Assembly: GCA_903838355.1 (NCBI GenBank)
Contig: CAILYC010000033.1
Location: forward strand, 1 to 64,000
DNA from: an uncultured Burkholderiales bacterium
Lineage (GTDB): Bacteria; Pseudomonadota; Gammaproteobacteria; Burkholderiales; Burkholderiaceae_C
Reading direction: 5' to 3'
DNA: 64,000 nt
Shown: positions 55,483 to 64,000 of the stretch, one piece after another
Position numbering within the stretch: the first letter of the stretch is position 1
Layout of the letters: every line of letters begins with the position of its first letter
The notes under the pieces: model-generated
What the model was told of the DNA's origin: nothing
The model's database searches: none
The model's input: the letters and a program-made list of their open reading frames with translations, nothing else
Made by a program: the position numbers and the translations under genes

Positions 55483-56225
55483 CAGGCGGCGTCCAACTCG
55501 TCGGCGCGCGTTTGGGCCTTTTCGAAATCCAAGTCGCCGCTATAAACCGCCCGACCACAAATCACCCCTTCAATGCCCTCGTTTTGCACGGCGCACAAGT
55601 CCTCAATGTCCTTCATGCCCGACAAGCCTCCACTGGCGATCACGGGAATGGAGAGCGCCTGGGCCAAACGCACCGTCGCCTCCACATTGATCCCTGAGAG
55701 CATGCCGTCGCGGCCAATGTCGGTGTAGATGATGGACTCCACCCCGTGGTCTTCAAATTTCTTGGCCAAGTCCACCACCTCGTGGCCGGTGAGCTTGCTC
55801 CAGCCGTCGGTGGCGACTTTGCCGTCCTTGGCGTCAAGCCCCACAATGATGTGACCACCAAAGGCCGAGCACGCGTCCTTTAAGAATCCTGGGTTCTTGA
55901 CCGCGGCTGTGCCCACAATGATGTAGCGCATGCCGCCATCGATGTATTTCTCAATCGTGTCCAAGTCACGAATGCCGCCACCGAGTTGCACTGGGATATC
56001 GTCCCCCACCGCTTTGAGGATGGCGCGTATCGCATTGTAGTTCTGCGGCTTACCCGCAAAGGCACCATTCAAATCCACCAAATGCAGCCGCCTGGCCCCT
56101 TTTTTTACCCAAGACAGCGCCATCTCGGTGGGGTCCTCCCCAAAGGTGGTGGCTTGGTCCATGTCTCCTTGAATAAGGCGCACGCAGTGGCCGTCTTTTA
56201 AATCAATGGCGGGGATCAGTAGCAT
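55482..56225 (-). CDS. hisA: ProFAR isomerase
   Basis: TIM-barrel isomerase of 247 residues, fourth step of histidine synthesis. Catalytic Asp in [20 protein letters not shown] and the second in [18 protein letters not shown]. The phosphate-binding loops ([20 protein letters not shown]) are intact. Overlaps hisF by one base. Confidence 0.95.
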   Translation of the reverse strand: MLLIPAIDLKDGHCVRLIQGDMDQATTFGEDPTEMALSWVKKGARRLHLVDLNGAFAGKPQNYNAIRAILKAVGDDIPVQLGGGIRDLDTIEKYIDGGMRYIIVGTAAVKNPGFLKDACSAFGGHIIVGLDAKDGKVATDGWSKLTGHEVVDLAKKFEDHGVESIIYTDIGRDGMLSGINVEATVRLAQALSIPVIASGGLSGMKDIEDLCAVQNEGIEGVICGRAVYSGDLDFEKAQTRADELDAA

Positions 56226-56377
56226 GGTGTCAACAATGAAGAGTTCGGATGGGGACTGTTGAATGGACTTTTAAACAAGGGCAGGCGAGCGACAAAAGGG
56301 GCATTTTGAGGGGCCAGGAGCTTTGCTTGAAAGGGCGTGGGCTTGTGACGGGTAAAAAAATGGACCGGGCTTTAGGT

Positions 56378-57100
56378 TTAGGGTGACCAGCGCAAGAAGT
56401 TACGGTACAACTGCAAACCGTTGTCAGCGCTTTTTTCCGGATGAAACTGGGTGGCAAAAATATTATCTCGCGCAATGGCCGAGGTAAAGGGTGCACCGTA
56501 GTCGGTTTCCCCTACAGTGTGGCGCGCTTGAGACGCTTGTGCGTAATAACTGTGCACAAAATAGAAATAACTGTCCTGGGCCACACCGGCCCAAATCGGA
56601 TGGTCTTGGGTTTGGCGCACCGCATTCCAGCCCATTTGCGGCACCTTGAACGGGTGCCCATCGGCTTGCAAGCGACCGCCCAATTCAAACTTCACGACTT
56701 CGCCAGGAAAGAGTCCCAAGCAAGGCGTGTTCATCGCCGGGCTCTCCAGTTCATGCACGGGCTCGCCTGAAGTGAGCCCTTCACCGTCGGGCGCGTCCAC
56801 AGGGTGAGCGACTTCTGCCGAGGACTCGAGCAGCATTTGCATGCCCACACACACGCCAAAAAGAGGTTTGTTCTTCGCGCCTTCGAGCACGGCGTCAAGC
56901 AGTCCAGAGGCTTTGAGTTCTTGCATGCAGTCGGGCATGGCGCCTTGGCCCGGCAAGACCAGGCGCCCGGCTTTTCTCACCGCGTCTGCGTCTTGGGTCA
57001 CCTCGACCGTGAGGCCAAGCGGCTCGGCCACAAACCGCAAAGCTTGGAGGACGGAGCGCAAATTGCCCATGCCGTAATCGATCACTGCCACGTCGCTCAT
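56378..57100 (-). CDS. hisH: imidazole glycerol phosphate synthase, glutaminase subunit
   Basis: Class I amidotransferase of 240 residues. The nucleophile is in [16 protein letters not shown], the His/Glu pair in [15 protein letters not shown]. There is a moderate insertion after the nucleophile region ([17 protein letters not shown]). A 152-base gap to hisA shows no clear signal. Confidence 0.95.
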   Translation of the reverse strand: MSDVAVIDYGMGNLRSVLQALRFVAEPLGLTVEVTQDADAVRKAGRLVLPGQGAMPDCMQELKASGLLDAVLEGAKNKPLFGVCVGMQMLLESSAEVAHPVDAPDGEGLTSGEPVHELESPAMNTPCLGLFPGEVVKFELGGRLQADGHPFKVPQMGWNAVRQTQDHPIWAGVAQDSYFYFVHSYYAQASQARHTVGETDYGAPFTSAIARDNIFATQFHPEKSADNGLQLYRNFLRWSP

Positions 57101-57171
57101 GATGTTTACTTGATGTTTGCTTGATGTTGGATTGGCTCAACGCTTGGGATGGCGGTTTTAACGCTCGAACC

Positions 57172-57768
57172 TCACAAAGAGCCCTTGGTCGAGGGCACTT
57201 GCCCAAGGGCCCGCGGATCCCACTCGAGCGCCGCACGCAGTGCCCGGCCAAAAGCCTTGAACACGGTCTCGGCTTGGTGGTGGGCGTTCACGCCTTTGAT
57301 ATTGTCAATGTGCAAGGTGATGAAGGCGTGGTTGACCAAGCCTTGAAAGAATTCATAAGTGAGCTGGGTGTCAAACTCGCCAATTTGGCCGCTGGAAAAG
57401 GGCAGGTGCATCTCCAGCCCCGGACGACCCGAGAAATCCACCACCACACGACTCAAGGCTTCATCCAGCGGCACATAGGCGTGCCCGTAGCGGCGAATCC
57501 CCCGCTTGTCACCCACGGCTTGGGCAATCGCTTGGCCCAAGGTGATGCCCACATCCTCCACGGTGTGGTGCCCATCGATGTGCAAGTCGCCTGTGGCTTC
57601 TATCTCCAAATCGATCAGGCCGTGGCGCGCAATTTGATCGAGCATGTGATCAAAAAATCCAATGCCTGTGGCGAGCTTGGACACCCCCGTGCCGTCCAAA
57701 TTGAGTTTGACTTTGATTTGCGTCTCCGCCGTTTGACGACTGACTTCAGCGGTGCGGGGTTGGGTCAT
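57172..57768 (-). CDS. hisB: imidazoleglycerol-phosphate dehydratase
   Basis: Monofunctional dehydratase of 198 residues with the two metal-binding histidine boxes [15 protein letters not shown] and [18 protein letters not shown]. The start [20 protein letters not shown] at 57768 matches the family; ATG 57804 is an alternative. Sixth step of the pathway. Confidence 0.95.
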   Translation of the reverse strand: MTQPRTAEVSRQTAETQIKVKLNLDGTGVSKLATGIGFFDHMLDQIARHGLIDLEIEATGDLHIDGHHTVEDVGITLGQAIAQAVGDKRGIRRYGHAYVPLDEALSRVVVDFSGRPGLEMHLPFSSGQIGEFDTQLTYEFFQGLVNHAFITLHIDNIKGVNAHHQAETVFKAFGRALRAALEWDPRALGQVPSTKGSL

Positions 57769-57822
57769 GGGCAAAGGGTTTTGTTCAAAAATAAGGGCGG
57801 GCATTGGCGCTCAACGCCGCTC

Positions 57823-58992
57823 TCAGGGTTGAGGGTGGGTCTGCACAATGGATTCAAAGGCGGCGGTGAGGGCGTTGTTCTCCTCGGGTGTCCCCACGGT
57901 CACTCTCAAACAGCCTTTGAGCAATGGGTGCATTGTAGAGACGTTCTTGATCAACACACCTTGAATTTTCAGGGCCTTGAAGGCATGGGCGGCCACCGCA
58001 TGCCCCACATCGGGGTCGCTTGACTTGGCCGAACAAAGCGGCGCCCAGACGTGAGGATCCAAGCGGATCAGCAGCATATTGGCAGAACTCTCAAAAACGG
58101 TCAAGCCCAAGCCCCGTGACAAGGTGCTCTGGAGCCTCGCACGCTCGGCCACAATTTGCTCGGCTTGGCCCTTGAAAACCTCTTCATGCTCGAGGGCAAA
58201 CAGCGCACATTCGGCATTGAGCACACTCACGTTGTAGGGCGGGCGCACTTTCTCCAGCGCCCCTATCCAAGCCGCATGGGCGACCAAATACCCCAGGCGT
58301 GCCCCCGCGAGGCCAAACTTGGAGAGCGTGCGCATCAAGAGCACTTGGGCGTTTTTGTCGGGCTCAGCGCGCATGCGCTCGAGCCACGTGTCACTGGAAA
58401 ACGGCTGGTAAGCCTCGTCCATCACCACCACACCGTGATAGGAGGACACCTGCGCGATGATGGCCTCGATATCCTGGGGTTGCCACAAATTGGCCGTCGG
58501 GTTGTTGGGATAGGCCAGGTACACAATGGCCGGGCGATGCGTTTGAATGGCCGCTTGCATGGCCGGCAAATCGAGTTCAAAGTCCGCCTGCAAAGGCACC
58601 CCGACATAGGTGAGACCCAAGAGCTTGGCGCTCATGGCGTACATGACAAACCCAGGCTCTGGCGCCAACACCACAGCGCCAGGCTTGGCGCAGGCCAAGT
58701 CCAACAAACCAATGAGCTCGTCAGATCCGTTGCCGAGCATCAATTCAAAACCCGCGGGGACCTGGGCGTGAGACATCAAAGCGCGCTTCAAGTCTTGGAC
58801 CCTGGGGCCTGGGTAGCGGTTGACCTCGACCTGGGCGAGTCGCGCCGCCAAAGCCGCGCGCATCTCAGGCGCCAAGGTGTAGGGATTCTCCATCGCATCG
58901 AGTTTAATGAAGCCCTGGGCATCTTGTACCGCATAAGCGTTCAGGGCCTGGATGTCGTCTCGGATGACGTGCAAGGATGGGGTTGCGGACAT
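57823..58992 (-). CDS. hisC: histidinol-phosphate aminotransferase
   Basis: PLP-dependent aminotransferase of 389 residues. The PLP-binding lysine is in LMRTLSKFGLAGARLGYLVA, the Asp/Tyr pair in VVMDEAYQPFSSD, and the substrate Asn in AYPNNPTAN. It transaminates imidazole acetol phosphate with glutamate. Encoded between hisD and hisB. Confidence 0.95.
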   Translation of the reverse strand: MSATPSLHVIRDDIQALNAYAVQDAQGFIKLDAMENPYTLAPEMRAALAARLAQVEVNRYPGPRVQDLKRALMSHAQVPAGFELMLGNGSDELIGLLDLACAKPGAVVLAPEPGFVMYAMSAKLLGLTYVGVPLQADFELDLPAMQAAIQTHRPAIVYLAYPNNPTANLWQPQDIEAIIAQVSSYHGVVVMDEAYQPFSSDTWLERMRAEPDKNAQVLLMRTLSKFGLAGARLGYLVAHAAWIGALEKVRPPYNVSVLNAECALFALEHEEVFKGQAEQIVAERARLQSTLSRGLGLTVFESSANMLLIRLDPHVWAPLCSAKSSDPDVGHAVAAHAFKALKIQGVLIKNVSTMHPLLKGCLRVTVGTPEENNALTAAFESIVQTHPQP

Positions 58993-59061
58993 GGTGTTGG
59001 GGGTTTAGAAAAAAATCAAAGAGCCGTGAATCACCACAAAAGGATCCCTTGGCCGTGCAGT

Positions 59062-60498
59062 TTAAGGTTTTCTCGCGGACTCGCGCGTTTGAGTTGAAGC
59101 TGCCGAAGCATCCGAACTATCCAAACTATCCAAACTATCCGGCTCACCCGCGCTCAGGTGTTGGCGGTCCGACACCAGCCTCATCTCGGCCGCTCTTGCG
59201 TGGGCCGTCAAGCCCTCGCCATGGGCGAGCACACTGGCCACTGCCCCCAGCTTTTGAGCGCCAGTCTCACTCACCTCGATCAAGCTCGTGCGTTTCTGAA
59301 AATCATAGACCCCAAGCGGGGAGCTGAACCGCGCCGTGCCCGAGGTTGGTAAAACATGGTTGGGGCCGGCGCAATAGTCGCCCAAGGCTTCGCTGGTATA
59401 GGCTCCGAGAAAGATGGCCCCGGCGTGTTTCAAATGGGGCTCCCACGCCTGCGGCGTCTTGGAGGAGATCTCCAAGTGCTCGGGCGCCACGCGGTTGCTG
59501 ATCTCGCACGCTTCGAGCATACTTCCCGTCTGAATCAATGCGCCGCGCTCATTGATGGACTTCAAAATGATCTCCGCACGAGGCATCTCGGGCAGGAGTC
59601 GCTCCATCGCCATCAGCACCTCCTCAATGTATGGGGCATCTGGGCAGAGCAAAATGCTTTGTGCCAAGGCGTCGTGCTCGGCTTGGGAGAACAAATCCAT
59701 GGCCACCCAATGGGCCGGGGTGCTGCCATCGGCCAGCACCAAAATCTCGCTCGGGCCCGCAATCATATCGATGCCCACTTGACCAAAGACTTGGCGCTTG
59801 GCGCTTGCCACATAGGCGTTGCCCGGGCCTGTGATCTTGTCCACCCGCGGCACCGTGGCCGTGCCATAGGCCAAGGCCGCGATGGCCTGGGCGCCACCCA
59901 GCGTGAACACCCGGTGCACGCCACAGACATGGGCGGCGGCCAGCACCAACGCGTTCTTGGCGCCATGCGGTGTGGGCACCACCATCACCACTTCCCCCAC
60001 CCCAGCGACTTGCGCGGGGATGGCGTTCATGATGACACTTGAGGGATAGGCTGCCAAGCCGCCGGGCACATAAATGCCCACGCGCTCCAAGGGGGTCACT
60101 TTTTGCCCCAAGCGCGTGCCGTCCTCTTCCACATAACTCCAAGACAAGCCACAGGCCTTGAGTTGTGCTTCGTGGTAGTGACGGACCCGCTCTGCGGCCG
60201 TTTGCAGGGCTGCTTTTTGCGCCAAAGGCAAGCCCTCAAAGGCGGCTTTGAGCTCTGCGCGCGAGATTTCCAGCTCGGCCAGGCTTTGGGCGCTTGAACC
60301 ATCGAGCTCACGGGTGAGCGCCAAGACGGCCGCATCGCCTTGCAACCTCACGCGCTCCAAGATCCCTTTGACTCGGGCATGAATGGCGTCGTCTTGGGCG
60401 CTGGACCAGTGCAGCCGCGCTTTGAATTGCCCCTCAAAGTCCGCTTGGCCCGTGTGCAGCCGCAAGGGGTGAAGACGCTTCAAGGCTTCGCGCATCAT
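59062..60498 (-). CDS. hisD: histidinol dehydrogenase
   Basis: Zinc enzyme of 478 residues, last two steps of histidine synthesis. Family blocks: [62 protein letters not shown] and [12 protein letters not shown]. The C-terminal 35 residues are a Ser/Asp-rich tail ([15 protein letters not shown]) from a short tandem repeat. Coupled to hisG by ATGA. Confidence 0.95.
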   Translation of the reverse strand: MMREALKRLHPLRLHTGQADFEGQFKARLHWSSAQDDAIHARVKGILERVRLQGDAAVLALTRELDGSSAQSLAELEISRAELKAAFEGLPLAQKAALQTAAERVRHYHEAQLKACGLSWSYVEEDGTRLGQKVTPLERVGIYVPGGLAAYPSSVIMNAIPAQVAGVGEVVMVVPTPHGAKNALVLAAAHVCGVHRVFTLGGAQAIAALAYGTATVPRVDKITGPGNAYVASAKRQVFGQVGIDMIAGPSEILVLADGSTPAHWVAMDLFSQAEHDALAQSILLCPDAPYIEEVLMAMERLLPEMPRAEIILKSINERGALIQTGSMLEACEISNRVAPEHLEISSKTPQAWEPHLKHAGAIFLGAYTSEALGDYCAGPNHVLPTSGTARFSSPLGVYDFQKRTSLIEVSETGAQKLGAVASVLAHGEGLTAHARAAEMRLVSDRQHLSAGEPDSLDSLDSSDASAASTQTRESARKP

Positions 60499-61130
60499 GA
60501 CACCGCCCGCTCAAACGCATCCATCAACTCGCGCATGGCTTGGCGCTTCAAGACCAAGGCGCCTTGGTTGACCACGAGCCTGGAGCTCACCTCCATGATG
60601 CGCTCGACCTCGATCAGGTCATTGGCCAAGAGCGTGCTCCCCGTCGAGACCAGGTCAACAATGGCCTGGGCCAGGCCGGTCAAGGGGGCCAACTCCATGC
60701 TGCCGTAGAGTTTGACCAAATCAACGTGCACGCCTTTGGTCGCGAAGAAATCCTTGGCAATGCTCAAATACTTGGTCGCCACTTTGAGTCTTGAGCCCTG
60801 GCGCACGGCGCCTTCGTAATCAAAGCCCTTGGGAACGGCCACACTCATGCGGCAGCGTGCGATCTTGAGGTCCAAGGGTTGGTAAAGGCCCGCTCCCCCG
60901 TGCTCGATCAAGGTGTCAAGACCCGTGACCCCAAGGTCAGCCCCACCATACTGCACATAGGTGGGAACATCTGACGCCCGCACCAAGACCACGCGAACAC
61001 TGGGCTGGTTGGTGGGGAGGATGAGTTTTCTGGAGGTGCTGGGGTCTTCCAAGACCTCGATGCCCGCCGATCTCAAGAGCGGCAAGGTTTCATCAAAAAT
61101 TCGACCTTTGGACAGGGCCAGTGTGATCAT
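60495..61130 (-). CDS. hisG: ATP phosphoribosyltransferase, short form
   Basis: First and regulated step of histidine synthesis. At 211 residues it is the short form, which lacks the ACT regulatory domain and needs HisZ; hisZ is not in this window. The PRPP-binding stretch [20 protein letters not shown] and the opening [17 protein letters not shown] are typical. Overlaps murA and hisD by four bases each. Confidence 0.95.
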   Translation of the reverse strand: MITLALSKGRIFDETLPLLRSAGIEVLEDPSTSRKLILPTNQPSVRVVLVRASDVPTYVQYGGADLGVTGLDTLIEHGGAGLYQPLDLKIARCRMSVAVPKGFDYEGAVRQGSRLKVATKYLSIAKDFFATKGVHVDLVKLYGSMELAPLTGLAQAIVDLVSTGSTLLANDLIEVERIMEVSSRLVVNQGALVLKRQAMRELMDAFERAVS

Positions 61131-62404
61131 TTCACTCTTTCAATGTGTGCGCCAAGGCTGGCGAGTTTGGACTCCATTTTCTCGTAACCGCGGTCCAAAT
61201 GGTAAATGCGCTGAACCCGGGTCTGGCCCTGGGCGACCAGACCGGCGATCACCAAACTGGCCGACGCCCTCAAATCGGTGGCCATCACGTCCGCACCCGA
61301 GAGCGCCGCAACCCCTTGCGTCAAAGCGACTTTGCCATCGATGTCGATGTGGGCCCCGAGCCTCACCAACTCATTGACGTGCATGAAGCGGTTTTCAAAA
61401 ATGGTCTCGGTGGCCATGGCCGAACCGCTTGACACCGCATTGAGCACCATGAACTGCGCTTGCATGTCCGTGGGGAAACCTGGGTACTCGCTGGTTCTGA
61501 AACTTTGCGCACGCAAATGGGTGTAAGAGTCCCTTGAGGCCTGCACCCCAATGCCGTCATGAACCACGTCGATCTTCACGCCAGCGCTCATGAGTTTTTC
61601 AATCACCGCTTCCAAGTGCTCGGCGCGGGCCCCCTTTAAGAAGACTCGCCCGCCCGTGCAGGCCACCGCACAAAGGAAGGTCCCCGCCTCAATGCGATCG
61701 GCCACCACCTCATGGCTCACCCCATGCAAGGCGCTCACGCCCTGGATGCGCAGTCGAGATGTTCCCACCCCTTCAATGTGCGCACCCATCTTGATGAGCA
61801 TTTGAGCCAAGTCGGTGACCTCGGGCTCTTGGGCGGCGTTTTCAAGAACGGTCTCGCCCGTGGCCAAACAAGCGGCCATCATCAAATTTTCCGTGCCCGT
61901 CACCGTCACCATGTCGGTGGTGATGCGCGCGCCTTTGAGACGCGTTTGGCCCTCAGCCAAACTCGCAATCATGTAGCCGTGCTCGACTTGGATGTGGGCC
62001 CCCATGGCTTGCAGGCCCTTGATGTGCTGGTCAACGGGTCGAGAACCAATGGCGCAGCCGCCAGGCAGCGACACGCGGGCTCTTCCAAAGCGCGCCACAA
62101 GTGGTCCCAGGGCCAAAATGGAGGCGCGCATGGTTTTGACCAACTCATAGGGGGCGACGGGCTCAATGGCATGTCCTGAGGTCAGGGTCACGGCGTGTCC
62201 TGGGTGACGCTCGATGTGCACGCCCATGTTGGTGAGCAACTTCACCATCGTGGCCACGTCTTGGAGTTGCGGCACGTTGTGAAGCGCCACGGGCGCATCG
62301 GTCAGGAGGGCTGCGCAAAGCTCAGGCAGGGCTGCGTTTTTGGCGCCGGAGATGCTCACCTCCCCATTCAAGGATTGGCCGCCGTGGATGAGAAGTGAGT
62401 CCAT
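61127..62404 (-). CDS. murA: UDP-N-acetylglucosamine 1-carboxyvinyltransferase
   Basis: First committed step of peptidoglycan synthesis, 425 residues. The fosfomycin-target cysteine is in [35 protein letters not shown] and the C-terminal [19 protein letters not shown] are standard. Leads the his operon in the usual betaproteobacterial arrangement. Confidence 0.97.
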   Translation of the reverse strand: MDSLLIHGGQSLNGEVSISGAKNAALPELCAALLTDAPVALHNVPQLQDVATMVKLLTNMGVHIERHPGHAVTLTSGHAIEPVAPYELVKTMRASILALGPLVARFGRARVSLPGGCAIGSRPVDQHIKGLQAMGAHIQVEHGYMIASLAEGQTRLKGARITTDMVTVTGTENLMMAACLATGETVLENAAQEPEVTDLAQMLIKMGAHIEGVGTSRLRIQGVSALHGVSHEVVADRIEAGTFLCAVACTGGRVFLKGARAEHLEAVIEKLMSAGVKIDVVHDGIGVQASRDSYTHLRAQSFRTSEYPGFPTDMQAQFMVLNAVSSGSAMATETIFENRFMHVNELVRLGAHIDIDGKVALTQGVAALSGADVMATDLRASASLVIAGLVAQGQTRVQRIYHLDRGYEKMESKLASLGAHIERVK

Positions 62405-62421
62405 GTGGAGGGTCCTCTGGA

Positions 62422-62691
62422 TTAGCCTTGGACACCGGGGTCACGACCCTCAAGGGATTGTTGCTCCCACTCTTGGGGCGTGAAGGTCTTCATCGACAAG
62501 GCGTGCACCTCATCGGTTTGCATCCGTGTGCCCAGGGTTTTGTAGACACGCTGGTGCCGGGCAATGGGTCGCATGCCTTGAAATTCGCTCGACACGATGG
62601 TGGCAAACCAATGCCTGCCGTCACCCTCAAGCGCAAGATGGGTACAAGCCAGTGAGCTGGCGATCAGATTTTTGAGCTCGTCTTCGGTCAT
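62422..62691 (-). CDS. BolA/IbaG-family protein
   Basis: An 89-residue BolA-like protein, partner of monothiol glutaredoxins in iron handling. The conserved core [20 protein letters not shown] and [13 protein letters not shown]-type segment ([16 protein letters not shown]) and final [13 protein letters not shown] are present. Seventeen bases before murA, as is normal for ibaG. Confidence 0.9.
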   Translation of the reverse strand: MTEDELKNLIASSLACTHLALEGDGRHWFATIVSSEFQGMRPIARHQRVYKTLGTRMQTDEVHALSMKTFTPQEWEQQSLEGRDPGVQG

Positions 62692-62778
62692 GTTGGTGCC
62701 GCTTAAAAAAACAAAGCCTTGCCGGCTTCAAGAGAAAAAAAGGCGCTTTGAGCGTGGCATGGCGGATGAAATTCCCAA

Positions 62779-63534
62779 TCAACCCCGGATTTTGTAGCCG
62801 GTTTTGAGCAAATAAAGCGTGAGGGTGGACACGGCCGCCAAGGCCATTGCCACCAAGGAAAAACTCAGCCACGGCGAGACATCGCTTTGCCCGAAAAAGC
62901 CAAATCGGAAACCATCGATCATGTAAAAAAATGGATTCAAGTGACTCACCTGCTGCCAAAAGGGCGGCAGCGAGTGGATGGAGTAAAACACCCCGCTTAA
63001 AAACGTCATGGGCACAATGACAAAGTTTTGAAAGGCGGCCATTTGGTCAAACTTCTCCGCCCACAACCCGGCGATCAGCCCCAAGGTGCCGAGCATGGCC
63101 GAACCCAACAGGGCAAACGCCAAAATCCACAAGGGATTGTAAAACGTCAAGGGAATGAAGCCCGCGGTCACCAAGAGGACGCCGAGTCCCACCGCCATGC
63201 CCCGCACCATGGCCGAGAGCACATAGGCAAAAAACCAACTCCAGTAGCCCAAGGGGGTGAGCAAAATGAACACCAAATTGCCCATGATCTTGCTTTGCAC
63301 CATGGACGAAGAGCTGTTGGCAAAGGCGTTTTGCAAAACACTCATCATCACCAGTCCAGGCAACAAAAAGGAGGTGTAGCCCACCGTCTCATAGACCTTC
63401 ACGTGGTTTTCAAGAACGTGGCCAAAAATCACCAAATAAAGCACTGCGGTGAGCACCGGGGCGGCCACGGTTTGGAAGGACACCTTCCAAAACCTCAGCA
63501 CCTCTTTGTAAAACAGCGCGCTCCAGCCCCTCAT
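62779..63534 (-). CDS. ABC-2 type exporter permease
   Basis: Six-helix membrane protein of 251 residues of the ABC-2 class. The family region FLSGVFYSIHSLPPFWQQVS and LNPFFYMIDGFRFGFFG is clear. It makes an exporter with the ATPase just upstream (ATGA overlap). This pair regularly precedes ibaG-murA in betaproteobacteria; the transported molecule is unknown. Confidence 0.93.
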   Translation of the reverse strand: MRGWSALFYKEVLRFWKVSFQTVAAPVLTAVLYLVIFGHVLENHVKVYETVGYTSFLLPGLVMMSVLQNAFANSSSSMVQSKIMGNLVFILLTPLGYWSWFFAYVLSAMVRGMAVGLGVLLVTAGFIPLTFYNPLWILAFALLGSAMLGTLGLIAGLWAEKFDQMAAFQNFVIVPMTFLSGVFYSIHSLPPFWQQVSHLNPFFYMIDGFRFGFFGQSDVSPWLSFSLVAMALAAVSTLTLYLLKTGYKIRG

Positions 63535-64000
63535 GCGGCTTCTCCTTGAGAGTGTTGGTGCATCACGTCAATGAAAACATCCTCCAAATCGGCTTTGCGA
63601 ATCTCCATGTCCTCGGGCACAAGCCCCGCAAGTCGCAACGCGGCCAAATGCGCCTCAACTTCGAGGGCGGTGTGCGCGGGCAGTTGAACGATGCGACCCG
63701 TGACCCGGGCTTTGGCCTGCAGGGCGGCAGGCAGCTCGGCGTCGAGCTTAAAACGCAGCACATTGCTTGCCGACGCCTTCAAGAGCTCACTCGTGGTGTC
63801 GAGCGCCACCACCCGACCGGCTTTGAGCATGGCAATGCGCGAGCAAAGCGCCTCGGCCTCTTCCAGGTAATGGGTGGTGAGCAACACGGTGTGGCCTTGC
63901 TTGTTGAGCTTGGCAATAAAATGCCACAAGGTTTGCCTGAGCTCCACATCAACGCCTGCGGTGGGTTCGTCAAGGACAATGACGGGGGGCTTGTGCACCA
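63531..64000 (-). CDS. ABC-2 exporter ATP-binding protein, partial
   Basis: C-terminal half of an ATPase that runs off the window end. Walker B PPVIVLDEPTAGVDVELRQT, then switch His in LLTTHYLEEAEALCSRIAML, and a 75-residue C-terminal domain. The Walker A part lies beyond position 64000. It pairs with the permease that follows. Confidence 0.92.
   Translation of the reverse strand, partial: VHKPPVIVLDEPTAGVDVELRQTLWHFIAKLNKQGHTVLLTTHYLEEAEALCSRIAMLKAGRVVALDTTSELLKASASNVLRFKLDAELPAALQAKARVTGRIVQLPAHTALEVEAHLAALRLAGLVPEDMEIRKADLEDVFIDVMHQHSQGEAA

Overview
The window reads as chromosome of a Burkholderiales betaproteobacterium, most likely Comamonadaceae-like. The reasons are the gene order bolA-murA-hisGDCBHAFIE-HIT-tatABC, petABC-sspA-sspB, secA beside argJ with a dciA-like gene diverging, and pilD-coaE-zapD-yacG-mutT, together with two Bug-type solute receptors. 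Genus is not claimed. Short tandem repeats are unusually common, both between genes and inside housekeeping genes.

Positions 1-1716 are debris: an IS3-type transposase remnant, a BrnT/BrnA toxin-antitoxin pair with a frameshifted toxin, and a broken GNAT-type toxin. A Bug receptor and an SDR oxidoreductase follow.

Positions 4333-24774 look like one large catabolic and metal-handling region. On the minus strand, downstream of a strong palindromic operator, lie an ABC permease and ATPase, three cupin genes, two paralogous periplasmic binding proteins and an MFS transporter. Divergent from them are an IclR regulator and a 2Fe-2S/FAD reductase. Next is a metal module: an EutA-like ATPase with His-rich tails, a NiCoT permease, a NikR-like regulator with an altered nickel ligand, and a His-rich CobW-type GTPase. 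The region ends with a zinc-type alcohol dehydrogenase, a phthalate-dioxygenase-like Rieske oxygenase, a Rieske ferredoxin and a second Bug receptor. The parts suggest uptake and oxidation of an aromatic or other organic acid by metal-dependent enzymes whose metal supply is encoded alongside. The substrate is unknown.

Positions 24834-31888 form an accessory island bounded by 113-bp direct repeats. It holds IS110, IS21 and integrase remnants, a Fic protein with an operator array, an intact AbiE-type toxin-antitoxin pair, and a second, broken AbiE pair truncated exactly at the right-hand repeat.

Positions 31939-64000 are core genome: pilD, coaE, zapD, yacG, mutT, a DUF815 ATPase, argJ, secA, a dciA-like gene, a thioesterase, tRNA-Thr, sspB/sspA, the cytochrome bc1 genes, pdxA, a Nif3-family gene, an HtrA protease, tatABC, the complete minus-strand his operon with murA and bolA, and an ABC-2 exporter that runs off the end of the window.
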